The notes: a model not told the origin generated them from the letters alone. 64,000 bases of DNA from Perlucidibaca wandonensis (GCF_042677145.1 NZ_JBHTIT010000001.1:1426001-1490000), one strand, 5' to 3'. Shown: positions 17,377 through 26,445, counted from the stretch's first letter. Translations and numbers: made by a program.

Positions 17377-18470
17377 GTGGCGGCTGCCGTATGTGGTACA
17401 CGGCGCGGACGGCCTAAGCGAAACAGCACCAGCGCCAAGACTAGATACACGCCATGCACCGCAAGATAAGCAGCTTCGCCCAGTTGCGACTTCTCAATGG
17501 CATTGCGCGTGGCGACTAGCAGTACGACATAGCTCAAATACAGCACCACTGCCGGTAACAACTTCAGGTAACGGCCCTGGCGTGGATTAACTTTTGCCAG
17601 CGGCAAAGCCAGCAGAGAAATAATAGGCACCAACACGATGAGTGACCAACGCCAGCCTATTTCAGCGGCGGCTTTCGGGTCATCGAAGCGCTGCTGCCAA
17701 AGCTCAGCCGTTGAAATAGCGCGTGGGCTATCGGCTTTTTCCAATGGCGCATCGGCTTGTTTATAGCGCAGGCGATAGCTGTCAAATTGCATACGCTGAT
17801 AAGCGCCATCGCCTGGCCGCACATCCCAACGTGAACCTTCACTCAATTCGATGGCCTGGCCCTTTAAGTCTTCATCGTAAACACGCTGGCCCGATTTGGC
17901 TTGAATAATGACTTGGCGCTCAACGCCATTCGCGTCTTTTTTCGCCTCCAACATGATGACATCTTGCAGGCGCTCGCGATCAGGGCTGAGATCGGCATAG
18001 AGCATACGGTCGCCGAGTTGCTGAAAGCGGCCAGGCTGAATTAGGTCAAAGGTACTGCGCTCGGCTTGCTCTGCGTAAAGCTTGGCAGATGCCGCGTAAC
18101 CCAGTGATGTTAGCCATAACGACATCACGGCCGTGGCAATAATGATCAGCATGACCACCGGCGATAGCCAACGAATCAAATGCCGTTGACCAATGCCTGA
18201 TGCCGACAAGACGGACATTTCATTGTCTAAATACATGCGCCCAAGCGCGAGTAGCAGCCCCATAAAAAGGCCTAATGGCAAAATCAGCTCAAGAAAACTC
18301 GGCAGGCGATACCACACCACCGCTGCTAATAAATTGACTGATAATTTGCCTGAGGCGGCGCGCTCAAAAAATTGAATGATGCGCCCGCTCATCAAGATAA
18401 CGGTGAGCAAACCCGCCACCGCCATCGTTGTGCCTAGCACTTGCTTATTGATGTATCGCCGGATGATCAC
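17373..18470 (-). CDS. lptF: LPS export ABC transporter permease LptF
   Basis: Partner of LptG in LPS transport. The 365-residue protein begins MIIRRYINKQVLGTTMAVAG, with the family-typical RYLPSFLELILPLGLFMGLLL pattern in its N-terminal membrane half (here YRLPSFLELILPLGLFM). A periplasmic domain and C-terminal TM helices follow. It is the first gene of a four-gene overlapping unit (lptF, lptG, phosphatase, small membrane protein) and is divergent from pepA, the usual gammaproteobacterial arrangement. Confidence 0.93.
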   Translation of the reverse strand: MIIRRYINKQVLGTTMAVAGLLTVILMSGRIIQFFERAASGKLSVNLLAAVVWYRLPSFLELILPLGLFMGLLLALGRMYLDNEMSVLSASGIGQRHLIRWLSPVVMLIIIATAVMSLWLTSLGYAASAKLYAEQAERSTFDLIQPGRFQQLGDRMLYADLSPDRERLQDVIMLEAKKDANGVERQVIIQAKSGQRVYDEDLKGQAIELSEGSRWDVRPGDGAYQRMQFDSYRLRYKQADAPLEKADSPRAISTAELWQQRFDDPKAAAEIGWRWSLIVLVPIISLLALPLAKVNPRQGRYLKLLPAVVLYLSYVVLLVATRNAIEKSQLGEAAYLAVHGVYLVLALVLFRLGRPRRVPHTAAAT

Positions 18471-18647
18471 AGCAGCATCCTATAAATAATGAGGGTCATT
18501 GCCGGCCAGCGCGCGAGATGGCACTGGCAAAAGGGCCGATGAGCAGTAAACTAGCCGCAGATTATCAGACATCCACTCGGCTGTGTCTGCCCTCAATGCA
18601 TCATCTAAAGGGTAGATATTCGCTGAATTCGCCACAATGAGGTTCTT

Positions 18648-20141
18648 ATGGATTTGGCTGTTGCCGTTATTGCTCACGATCATCTTGCCGAGGCTGCCCA
18701 CACAGCACTCGTTATTGCCGCCCAAGGCACGCGCTTAAGCCTTGCTGCCACCGCACTAAACGAGGCAAGTGCAGGCGCTCTGCAAGCCGCGCTCGATGCT
18801 GCTGGCTTTGAAGGCAAGCCCGGCCAAACGCAAACGCTCTATGGTCTAAATGGCGTGAAGGCGAGCTTAGTATTGGTCGTTGGTGCTGGCGATGCTGAAG
18901 CTATTAATTTGCAGCAATGGCAAAAAATCATCACCAGCGCGATGAAAGCTCTGCCGAATAAAATGAGCAAAGTGGCATCAACCTTGTGCGAACTACCCGT
19001 TGCTGGCCGCGATCTGAATGAGCGCATTAGCGACCACACTCGCTTTGCGCTGGCCGCCAGCTACCGTTTCGATGCCTACAAAACCAAGAAGCCAACGACA
19101 GAAGCAGCCAAAGTAAAACTCACTTTGGCCATTGCCGATAAAGCTGAGCTGAAGGCTGCGAAAGAGGCGCTAGTTTGGGGCCAATGCATCGGTACCGGTC
19201 AGAACTTTGCTCGCGACTTAGGCAACCAACCAGCCAATGTTGCCTACCCCGGCTATCTTGCCGAAATGGCTTTGGCACTCGGTGATGATGGCAACATGAA
19301 AGTCGATGTCAAAGGCGATGCCGAACTACGCAAAATGGGCATGCATTGCTTGCTGTCGGTGTCGGCAGGCTCAGCTCACGAAGCACAGCTAGTGACCATG
19401 ACCTACTCCGGCGGCAAGGCTAAAGATGCGCCGGTGGTCTTGGTCGGCAAAGGCATCACCTTCGATACCGGCGGCATCAGCCTGAAACCCGGTAGCGGCA
19501 TGGATGAGATGAAATACGATATGTGCGGAGCAGCTTCGGTCTTAGGCGTGATGGCCGCGATCAAGCTCGCCAAGCTCAAGCTCAATGTCATCGGCGTTAT
19601 TGCCTGCGCGGAAAACATGCCCTCTAGCACCGCCACACGCCCCGGCGACATTGTCACCACGCTATCGGGTCAAACCGTGGAAATTCTCAACACCGACGCC
19701 GAAGGCCGCTTGGTGCTCTGCGACGCGCTGACCTATGTTGAACGCTTTAAACCTGCTGCCGTAGTCGACATCGCTACCCTCACCGGCGCTTGCGTGGTGG
19801 CCTTGGGCAAAGTCGCGACCGGCTTGTTCTCACCCAAAGATGAACTCGCCGATGAGCTGCTCGCTGCTGGCCAACGCGTTGATGATCGCGCCTGGCGCAT
19901 GCCAGTCTGGGATGACTACCAAGAATTACTCGACTCGCCATTTGCCGACATCGCAAACATTGGTGGGCCTACTGCTGGCTCGATCACAGCCGCCTGCTAT
20001 TTGGCTCGCTTCACCAAGGCCTATGACTGGGCGCACTTAGACATCGCGGGCACCGCATGGCTTAGCGGCGCTGCAAAGGGCTCAACTGGCCGCCCGGTGC
20101 CGCTACTGCTCGAGTTTTTACGCGCGCGTGCAGCAGCCTAA
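18648..20141 (+). CDS. pepA: Leucyl aminopeptidase PepA (family M17)
   Basis: Dinuclear-metal aminopeptidase releasing N-terminal residues; E. coli PepA also binds DNA in XerCD recombination and carAB control. The 497-residue protein has a variable N-terminal domain and the M17 catalytic domain. The metal and catalytic motifs VGKGITFDTGGISLKPG (about residues 265-281) and NTDAEGRLVLCDAL (about 345-358) are intact. It reads into holC with only 3 bp between stop and start. Confidence 0.95.
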   Translation: MDLAVAVIAHDHLAEAAHTALVIAAQGTRLSLAATALNEASAGALQAALDAAGFEGKPGQTQTLYGLNGVKASLVLVVGAGDAEAINLQQWQKIITSAMKALPNKMSKVASTLCELPVAGRDLNERISDHTRFALAASYRFDAYKTKKPTTEAAKVKLTLAIADKAELKAAKEALVWGQCIGTGQNFARDLGNQPANVAYPGYLAEMALALGDDGNMKVDVKGDAELRKMGMHCLLSVSAGSAHEAQLVTMTYSGGKAKDAPVVLVGKGITFDTGGISLKPGSGMDEMKYDMCGAASVLGVMAAIKLAKLKLNVIGVIACAENMPSSTATRPGDIVTTLSGQTVEILNTDAEGRLVLCDALTYVERFKPAAVVDIATLTGACVVALGKVATGLFSPKDELADELLAAGQRVDDRAWRMPVWDDYQELLDSPFADIANIGGPTAGSITAACYLARFTKAYDWAHLDIAGTAWLSGAAKGSTGRPVPLLLEFLRARAAA

Positions 20142-20144
20142 GCT

Positions 20145-20576
20145 GTGGAAATCACTTTCTATGTGTTACCGCCCGAAGCGCCTCTAAGCGCTCGGGCGAC
20201 CACCGTCTGTCGTTTGACGGAAAAGGCCTTGAAACAAAAGCGCCAAGTGTTGATTGTTGCCGACTCCAAAGCCGAGGCGGAAGCGCTCGATGAGGCCTTG
20301 TGGACATTCAAGGCCGAGTCATTTATTCCGCATCATTTAGTCGGTGATGGCCCAACGCCACCGCCACCGGTACGGGTGACATGGCAAGCGCCGCCAGCTG
20401 AATGCCGCGATATTTTGGTCAATCTTGGTGCTGATTTAGCGCCAGGCTTTGAGCGCTTTAATCGCGTCATCGAGATAGTGGCTGGCACCGACACCGAGCG
20501 CGAACAGGCTCGCGAGCATTGGAAAGCCTATAAGCGCCAAGGCTATAAAGTCGATGCGCATGAATTAGCCGTTTAG
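20145..20576 (+). CDS. holC: DNA polymerase III chi subunit HolC
   Basis: Chi subunit of the clamp loader, which contacts SSB. The 143-residue protein begins with GTG: VEITFYVLP, where the start is fixed by its position 3 bp after the pepA stop. Family features are CRLTEKALKQKRQVLIVADS and the C-terminal VAGTDTEREQAREHWKAYKRQGY. The pepA-holC-valS order is conserved in gammaproteobacteria. Confidence 0.92.
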   Translation: MEITFYVLPPEAPLSARATTVCRLTEKALKQKRQVLIVADSKAEAEALDEALWTFKAESFIPHHLVGDGPTPPPPVRVTWQAPPAECRDILVNLGADLAPGFERFNRVIEIVAGTDTEREQAREHWKAYKRQGYKVDAHELAV

Positions 20577-20674
20577 TGTCTGCCTTGAGCATCACGCACT
20601 AAGCCGTTGCTGCAGGTATAATCACGCCTTTCGGTCACACCGCTGACCATTCGTTTTGCCGTTGCGAGAAATCT

Positions 20675-23542
20675 ATGGAACCCACGTTTAACCCCGCCGA
20701 TATTGAAGCCACTTGGAGCGAACGCTGGGAGGCCGCTGGCTGCTTTAAGCCATCTGGCACAGGCACGCCTTATAGCATCATGATCCCGCCGCCGAACGTG
20801 ACGGGCTCGCTGCATATGGGCCACGGTTTCAACAACGCCATCATGGATGCACTCGTGCGTTTTCACCGCATGCGCGGCCACAACACGCTATGGCAGCCAG
20901 GCACCGATCACGCCGGCATCGCCACGCAAATGGTGGTGGAGCGCCAACTCGCGGCGCAGGGCATTAATCGTCATGACCTTGGCCGTGACAAATTCCTCGA
21001 AAAAGTCTGGGAATGGAAAGAACAATCCGGCGGCACTATTACCCGTCAAATTCGCCGCCTTGGCTCATCGGTAGATTGGTCGCGCGAGCGCTTCACCATG
21101 GATGCCGGCTTGTCGAAAGCCGTGCAAGAAGCCTTTGTGCGCCTACATGAAGATGGCCTGATTTATCGCGGCAAACGCCTGGTGAACTGGGATCCGAAAC
21201 TGCACACGGCTATCTCCGACTTGGAAGTGTTGTCGGAAGAAAAGAAAGGCTCGATGTGGCACTTTCGCTATCCCATCGCGGGCTCGACGCTCGGTTTGCA
21301 AGGCGTTGAGGGTACGGATTATTTGATCGTTGCCACCACGCGCCCCGAGACCATGCTCGGCGACACAGCCGTGGCTGTGCATCCTGAAGATGAACGCTAT
21401 ACGCATTTGATTGGCCAGCAGGTTTGTTTGCCAATTACTGGTCGCTTAATTCCTATCGTGGCCGATACCTATGTCGATAAAGACTTCGGCACTGGCTGCG
21501 TCAAAATCACACCAGCGCACGACTTCAACGACTATGAAGTGGGCAAACGCCACGACCTGCCATTGATCAATGTGCTCGATCGTGACGCCGCGATTTTAGC
21601 GACTTTCGAAATCATGGCCGGCAGCACCTTTGCGCCATTAGCGCCTGAAGTCTGCCCCGCCGCTTACGCTGGCCTCGACCGCTTTGCCGCACGCAAGGCT
21701 GTGGTTATTCAAGCCGAAGCCGAGGGCTGGCTTGGCGAAATCAAACCACACGATTTGAAAGTGCCCACCGGCGACCGCTCCAATGTTGTCGTTGAGCCAT
21801 GGCTGACTGACCAGTGGTATGTGAAGGCCTCTGTGCTCGCCAAACCGGCATTAGATGCGGTTGAAGATGGACGCATCAAGTTCGTGCCTGAGCAATACCA
21901 AAACATGTATTACTCCTGGATGCGCGACATCCAAGACTGGTGCATTTCGCGTCAGCTCTGGTGGGGTCATCGCATCCCTGCTTGGTATGACGACACTGGC
22001 CGCGTCTATGTTGGCCGTGATGAAGCAGAAGTGCGCGCCAAGCATAAGCTCGGCGTCGATGTTTCTTTGCGCCAAGATGATGATGTGCTCGATACCTGGT
22101 TCAGCTCGGCGCTGTGGACTTTCTCCACGCTAGGCTGGCCAGATAAAACGCCAGACTTGACCACTTTCCATCCGACCAATGTGCTGGTCACTGGCTTCGA
22201 CATCATTTTCTTCTGGGTCGCACGCATGATCATGATGACCATGCACTTCATGAAAAATGACGACGGCACGCCGCAAGTGCCGTTCAAGACTGTGTATGTG
22301 CACGGCTTGGTGCGAGATGGCGAAGGCCAGAAAATGTCGAAATCCAAGGGCAATGTGCTCGACCCGCTCGACATCATCGATGGCATCACCCTTGATGAGC
22401 TAGTGGAGAAACGCACTACCGGCCTCATGCAGCCGAAAATGGCCGAGAAAATCGAGAAGTCCACGCGCAAAGAATTCCCCGAAGGCATTCGCGCCTTTGG
22501 TACCGATGCCTTGCGCTTTACTAACTGCGCGCTGGCTTCGACCGGTCGCGACATCAAGTTCGACATGAACCGTGTCGAGGGCTATCGCAACTTCTGCAAC
22601 AAGCTCTGGAATGCCACGCGCTATGTGCTCTCGCACACCGAAGGCAAAGACTGCGGCCAAGATGAATCGCTGCCGTTGACCTACTCGCTAGCCGACCGCT
22701 GGATCATCTCGCGCCTGCAAGAAACCGAAGCCGCCGTCATCGCCTCAATGCAGGAATATCGTTTCGACCACGTTGCGCAGACCATCTATGACTTTGTCTG
22801 GAACGAATACTGCGATTGGTATTTAGAGCTGACCAAGCCGGTACTGGCAGAGGGCACTACAGCCAGCGCCGAAGAGCAACGAGCCACCCGCCGCACCTTG
22901 GTGCGCGTGCTCGAAACCATCTTGCGCATTACGCATCCGTTAATGCCCTTCATTACCGAAGAGATTTGGCAGCGCGTGAAACCGCTGGCCAATGTCAGTG
23001 GCGAGTTCCTTATGCTGGCCCGCTTCCCGGAGCCTGATCTGTCGCGTGTGGATGCCGAAGCTGCCGCCGAAGTGGCGTGGATTCAGCAGGTCATTGCCGG
23101 CCTACGCAACATTCGCGGCGAGCTCGGCATTTCACCAGGTAAGCCGCTACCGCTGCTAATCAGTAATGCCGCTGCCGACGACATCGCCCGCCTCGACCGC
23201 CAGGGTGCACTACTGCGCTTTATCGGTCGCCTTGAAAGCATTGCCGTAATCGCCAACGAAGCCGAGCTACCGCCGGTATCGACGGCGTTGGTTGGTACGA
23301 TGACGCTAGGCGTACCGCTTGCTGGCCTGATTGATGTTAGTGCCGAATTGGCTCGCCTCGACAAGGAGATTGCGCGTCTCAGTCAAGAGGTGGCGCGCGT
23401 CGAGGCCAAGCTCTCCAACGAGTCATTCGTGGCGCGCGCGCCAGCCGACGTGGTTGCCAAGGAGCGCGAAAAAATTACCGACAACCAGCGCGCACAAGCC
23501 TCACTGGCGGCTCAACGCGAGAAAATCGCGACGCTGGGCTGA
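20675..23542 (+). CDS. valS: Valyl-tRNA synthetase
   Basis: Class I aminoacyl-tRNA synthetase charging tRNA-Val, with an editing domain against threonine. The 955-residue protein has the HIGH-type motif in PPPNVTGSLHMGHGF (about residues 33-47), the CP1 editing domain (IVATTRPETMLGDTAVAVHP), KMSKS in GEGQKMSKSKGNVLDP (about 549-564), an anticodon-binding domain, and a C-terminal coiled coil (LARLDKEIARLSQEVARVEAK). Length matches E. coli ValS (951). Confidence 0.98.
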   Translation: MEPTFNPADIEATWSERWEAAGCFKPSGTGTPYSIMIPPPNVTGSLHMGHGFNNAIMDALVRFHRMRGHNTLWQPGTDHAGIATQMVVERQLAAQGINRHDLGRDKFLEKVWEWKEQSGGTITRQIRRLGSSVDWSRERFTMDAGLSKAVQEAFVRLHEDGLIYRGKRLVNWDPKLHTAISDLEVLSEEKKGSMWHFRYPIAGSTLGLQGVEGTDYLIVATTRPETMLGDTAVAVHPEDERYTHLIGQQVCLPITGRLIPIVADTYVDKDFGTGCVKITPAHDFNDYEVGKRHDLPLINVLDRDAAILATFEIMAGSTFAPLAPEVCPAAYAGLDRFAARKAVVIQAEAEGWLGEIKPHDLKVPTGDRSNVVVEPWLTDQWYVKASVLAKPALDAVEDGRIKFVPEQYQNMYYSWMRDIQDWCISRQLWWGHRIPAWYDDTGRVYVGRDEAEVRAKHKLGVDVSLRQDDDVLDTWFSSALWTFSTLGWPDKTPDLTTFHPTNVLVTGFDIIFFWVARMIMMTMHFMKNDDGTPQVPFKTVYVHGLVRDGEGQKMSKSKGNVLDPLDIIDGITLDELVEKRTTGLMQPKMAEKIEKSTRKEFPEGIRAFGTDALRFTNCALASTGRDIKFDMNRVEGYRNFCNKLWNATRYVLSHTEGKDCGQDESLPLTYSLADRWIISRLQETEAAVIASMQEYRFDHVAQTIYDFVWNEYCDWYLELTKPVLAEGTTASAEEQRATRRTLVRVLETILRITHPLMPFITEEIWQRVKPLANVSGEFLMLARFPEPDLSRVDAEAAAEVAWIQQVIAGLRNIRGELGISPGKPLPLLISNAAADDIARLDRQGALLRFIGRLESIAVIANEAELPPVSTALVGTMTLGVPLAGLIDVSAELARLDKEIARLSQEVARVEAKLSNESFVARAPADVVAKEREKITDNQRAQASLAAQREKIATLG

Positions 23543-23579
23543 TCAACTCGGCACCAGACCATTCGCTCACAAAAAAATA

Positions 23580-23618
23580 GACGGAAAACCGGCGTGGACT
23601 ACACGCTGGTTTTCCGTC
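23580..23618. terminator. Strong hairpin terminator between valS and sbtB
   Basis: A 17-bp stem with one G-U pair (23580-23596 with 23602-23618) encloses a 5-nt loop. Seven A residues just before it become a T run on the minus strand, so it best serves the sbtAB transcript; it may also end the valS message. It lies about 95 bp past the sbtB stop. Confidence 0.85.
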
Positions 23619-23713
23619 ATTTCGGGTGCAGCTGAGGGCGATGTTTACTTCTACGAGCAGTTTAGCTTTCGCTCCCTTCCTACCACTGCCACGACAACCC
23701 TTATCCTTCTCGC

Positions 23714-24016
23714 TCAGAATTTTTCTGGCCGGAGCACGTCAATATCGCTCACGAACAAGATCATCGCGTAATTGTCGTAGTAATGCGTCTGCAGGTAAGT
23801 GGCGATTACTGCGGCTGTATCGGTGTCGCACACCACCTCAATGCGGATATTACTGCTTGCTTCCCAACCGGCATTGCGAACACCACGACCGCCTTTACCA
23901 CGAGCGTCGGTGATGGTGTATCCGTTGGCACCTAAGCGCTCGATATCCCGGAGCAGAGTAGCCTCGACCGCTGCTTCGGTGACGATGGTCAACAGCTTGC
24001 GCGTATGTCCTTCCAT
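23714..24016 (-). CDS. sbtB: PII-like regulator SbtB of the bicarbonate transporter
   Basis: 100-residue PII-superfamily protein that, in cyanobacteria, binds adenine nucleotides and controls SbtA. It has the ferredoxin-like fold pattern (KLLTIVTEAAVEATLLRDIE, NIRIEVVCDTDTAAVIATYL, YAMILFVSDIDVL) and the glycine-rich basic T-loop segment DARGKGGRGVRNAG. It lacks the CGPxGC-type C-terminal redox loop of cyanobacterial SbtB. I prefer the ATG at 24016, which sits 9 nt after GGAGG. The ATG at 24025 overlaps the sbtA stop but leaves no spacing. Confidence 0.8.
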   Translation of the reverse strand: MEGHTRKLLTIVTEAAVEATLLRDIERLGANGYTITDARGKGGRGVRNAGWEASSNIRIEVVCDTDTAAVIATYLQTHYYDNYAMILFVSDIDVLRPEKF

Positions 24017-24021
24017 TAGCT

Positions 24022-24972
24022 TCATCCTCCTACGAAAGTGTGCGCCCACACGGCGAGCGCATAATAGATTGGGATGCCCACCAAGACATTGAACGGGAAT
24101 GTGACGCCCAGCGAAGCGCCCAGCGACAAAGTGGGGTTGGCCTCGGGCACCGATATGCGCATGGCGGCGGGCACTGCGATGTATGAAGCACTGGCAGCCA
24201 GCGTGGCAAGCATGGCCGTGCCACCGACAGACAAGCCCAGTGCCAACCCTAGGCCGATGCCCACAAGCGAAGAACACAGGGGCATGCCAACGCCAAAGAC
24301 AACCAAGAATAGCCCGTACCTGCGTAGACCGCCCATCTGTGTCGCAGTCAGCAACCCCATCTCCAGCAGGAACAGGGCCAGAATGCCCTTGAAGAGATCA
24401 AAGAACAAAGGCTTGATCGAAGCCAATCCGTCAGATCCAGCGGCCCAGCCGATGAGCAGGCCGCCGACCAACAACACGATGCCTTTGCCCAGAAACACTT
24501 CATGGGCGACCTCACTCCAGCGTGTCTGCCGTGACACACCGCGGGCCAGAACGATGCCGACCAAAATGGCGGGGATCTCCAGCATCACCAGAAGCAGAGG
24601 CATGTGCTCTTCGAAGGTAATCTGACGAGAGCCAAAGTAAGCGACTGCGACGGCGTAGGTGCCAACGCTCACCGAGCCGTAATGCGCGGCGATTGAAGCC
24701 GCATCTGCTCGCTTAAAGCGGCCCACGAAGCGCAGCACGGGAAAGGCGAGTAGTGTCAGGAAAAACCCCATTGCCACCACAGCCAGCATATCTGGCAGCA
24801 AGTCAGCAAACGGCTGTTTGGCAAGCTCGACGCCGCCCTTGAGACCGATGGCGAGCAGCAGCAGAATGCTCACAAACTCGTAAATAGCGGCCGGAAGACG
24901 CAGTTCTGAGCGCAGCAGGCCAGCGACGAGACCCAGCAGGAAAAACAGGATAATAGGATCGATTACATTCAT
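24022..24972 (-). CDS. sbtA: SbtA-type sodium-dependent bicarbonate transporter
   Basis: 316-residue inner-membrane transporter of the SbtA (DUF897) family with about ten hydrophobic segments in two inverted halves. Family features: IILFFLLGLVAGLLRSELRL at the start, LLLLAIGLKGGVELA, YGSVSVGTYAVAVAYFG and ATLAASASYIAVPAAMRIS. In cyanobacteria SbtA imports HCO3- with Na+. The companion sbtB supports the assignment, though the true substrate here is unproven. Divergent from a LysR gene that probably controls it. Confidence 0.82.
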   Translation of the reverse strand: MNVIDPIILFFLLGLVAGLLRSELRLPAAIYEFVSILLLLAIGLKGGVELAKQPFADLLPDMLAVVAMGFFLTLLAFPVLRFVGRFKRADAASIAAHYGSVSVGTYAVAVAYFGSRQITFEEHMPLLLVMLEIPAILVGIVLARGVSRQTRWSEVAHEVFLGKGIVLLVGGLLIGWAAGSDGLASIKPLFFDLFKGILALFLLEMGLLTATQMGGLRRYGLFLVVFGVGMPLCSSLVGIGLGLALGLSVGGTAMLATLAASASYIAVPAAMRISVPEANPTLSLGASLGVTFPFNVLVGIPIYYALAVWAHTFVGG

Positions 24973-24981
24973 TGCTGTTCT

Positions 24982-25059
24982 CTATTTGGTGTTTTCGATG
25001 GGGATACCGGGATAGCCATCGGTCAACGTGATATCGCGGGTCTGAATCTCCATCTGCAT
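24982..25059 (-). CDS. Possible 25-residue leader peptide upstream of sbtA
   Basis: A short frame encodes MQMEIQTRDITLTDGYPGIP plus five more residues and ends 9 bp before the sbtA start. AAAGGAGA lies 5 bp before its first ATG, a better ribosome-binding site than sbtA itself has. It could be a real small protein, or a leader whose translation feeds ribosomes to sbtA. An overlapping frame from the ATG 5 bp upstream is less convincing. Confidence 0.4.
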   Translation of the reverse strand: MQMEIQTRDITLTDGYPGIPIENTK

Positions 25060-25106
25060 TCCATTCTCCTTTAACTCCAATGCAGGAGTATATGGGAGCA
25101 ATCCTA

Positions 25107-25131
25107 GATTTGCTTTTGCATCAAGAAAATC
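25107..25131. promoter_or_regulatory. Possible LysR-type operator in the sbtA-lysR intergenic region
   Basis: GATTT and AAATC arms are separated by 15 bp in the AT-rich 212-bp region between the divergent sbtA and lysR genes. This is the size and place expected of a LysR recognition site, but the arms are short and the call is tentative. Confidence 0.3.
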
Positions 25132-25184
25132 AGATTATTCTTTGTGATTAGTTCGTCACAGACTGATAGCGAGTTGCACTGCCC

Positions 25185-26096
25185 ATGCTCAACTACAAAC
25201 AGCTTTACTACTTTTGGAACATCACCAAGGCCGGAAGCATCACGCGTGCCGCAGAGCGACTGCATCTCACTCCCCAGACGATTAGTGGCCAGCTCGCCGA
25301 GCTTGAGCGTTCATTAGGCACGGATCTGTTCCGCCGTATTGGTAGGCGTCTTGAGCTAACATCTGCGGGAAAGCTGGCACTGTCCCATGCCGATGAGATT
25401 TTCCAGATAGGCAACGAGCTCGAGCAATCGTTACGCCATGGTGCCGGCAGCGGAGAGCAGTCATTTCGGGTGGGGGTTGCCGACGCGGTGCCCAAATCGC
25501 TCGCTTATCAGTTGTTAGCGCCAGCACTGGCACTGGCTGAACCTGTGCGCCTCATATGCTACGAGGATAAATTAGAGCGCCTGTTCGCAGAGCTGGCCAT
25601 CCACCAACTCGACTTGGTGATCGCTGATCGGCCACTGCCTTCTGAGTTGGGAGTAAAGGGCTACAACCACACCCTGGGGCGATGCACCATCGCTTTTTAT
25701 GGCGTGCCGGAACTGGCCGAGCGCTACCGGCCGACGTTTCCACGCTCCCTAGATGGTGCTCCTTTTTTACTGCCGGGAGATAAAGCGGCAGTGCAGGCAC
25801 CGCTGACGCGCTGGTTCAACGAGCATCAGATCCGGCCACATATCATCGGTAAGTTCGATGACGGTGCACTGATGAAAGCCTTCGGCAAGGCCGGTGCCGG
25901 CATTTTTCCTGCACCGGCAATACTGAGCGATGAAATTAGGGGACAGTATGGGGTCGAGGTCATCGGCTACGCTCATGAGGTCATGGTGCGTTACTACGCA
26001 ATTTCTATTGAGCGCAGACTGACCCATCCGGCTGTCGTCGCGGTTACTGAGGCGGCGAAGCAATCTTTATTTATTGAAGGCGACTCTATCCGCTAG
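25185..26096 (+). CDS. LysR-family transcriptional regulator, NhaR-like
   Basis: 303-residue regulator. The N-terminal winged helix (residues 1-65) reads MLNYKQLYYFWNITKAGSIT and RAAERLHLTPQTISGQLAEL, closely resembling NhaR, the Na+-responsive activator of nhaA. The C-terminal effector domain includes FRVGVADAVPKSLAYQLLAP. Divergent from sbtA, so it probably controls the transporter. An NhaR-like regulator beside a Na+-coupled carrier is a sensible pairing (inference). It is the last gene before the left end of the island. Confidence 0.88.
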   Translation: MLNYKQLYYFWNITKAGSITRAAERLHLTPQTISGQLAELERSLGTDLFRRIGRRLELTSAGKLALSHADEIFQIGNELEQSLRHGAGSGEQSFRVGVADAVPKSLAYQLLAPALALAEPVRLICYEDKLERLFAELAIHQLDLVIADRPLPSELGVKGYNHTLGRCTIAFYGVPELAERYRPTFPRSLDGAPFLLPGDKAAVQAPLTRWFNEHQIRPHIIGKFDDGALMKAFGKAGAGIFPAPAILSDEIRGQYGVEVIGYAHEVMVRYYAISIERRLTHPAVVAVTEAAKQSLFIEGDSIR

Positions 26097-26239
26097 CCCA
26101 GCGCAGTAGCTTAATGAGCCTAGACTCACATTGGTTTGAAGCGTATTTCTTGTCACCGCTGCATCGCAAAAATGTGTCTTTTACTGCACTTCACTGCTTC
26201 ACACTGATTTAGCTAAGATACTTTTTTGCACTATCAAGA

Positions 26240-26286
26240 TGGTGCCGGAGATAGGAGTCGAACCTACGACCTTCGCATTACGAATG
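26240..26286. repeat. Left attachment site (47-bp copy of the tRNA-Thr 3' half)
   Basis: It matches 39818-39864 base for base, from the CCA end through the T arm to the anticodon loop, then diverges (GCCAAAAG in place of the tRNA sequence). It is not a functional tRNA. It marks the chromosomal junction created by integration. Confidence 0.92.
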
Positions 26287-26370
26287 GCCAAAAGGCACGC
26301 TGCAACCTGATGATTTAAATAGGGAAATTACAAATATTTCCATAGAAATCAACACCACAGTAAAGTTTCA

Positions 26371-26445
26371 GTACATCAAAGTACATCCAAGTATTTGCCA
26401 ATATACCGCAAAAACCTGGATGTACTTGGACAAAATTTGGACAAT
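26371..26445. promoter_or_regulatory. Candidate integrase arm sites near the left end
   Basis: Two GTACATC direct repeats 10 bp apart (26371 and 26381) precede an 11-bp inverted repeat (26379-26389 with 26417-26427). These are followed by two TTGGACA motifs 11 bp apart (26426-26432 and 26437-26443). The TTGGACA pair has the same spacing as a pair beside the integrase at the right end. Such repeats inside both ends are typical of arm-type integrase binding sites. Confidence 0.55.

Noticed and set aside
26240..26286. Second tRNA-Thr gene
   Set aside because: Only the 3' half is present; no D arm or 5' acceptor strand follows. It is an attachment-site copy.
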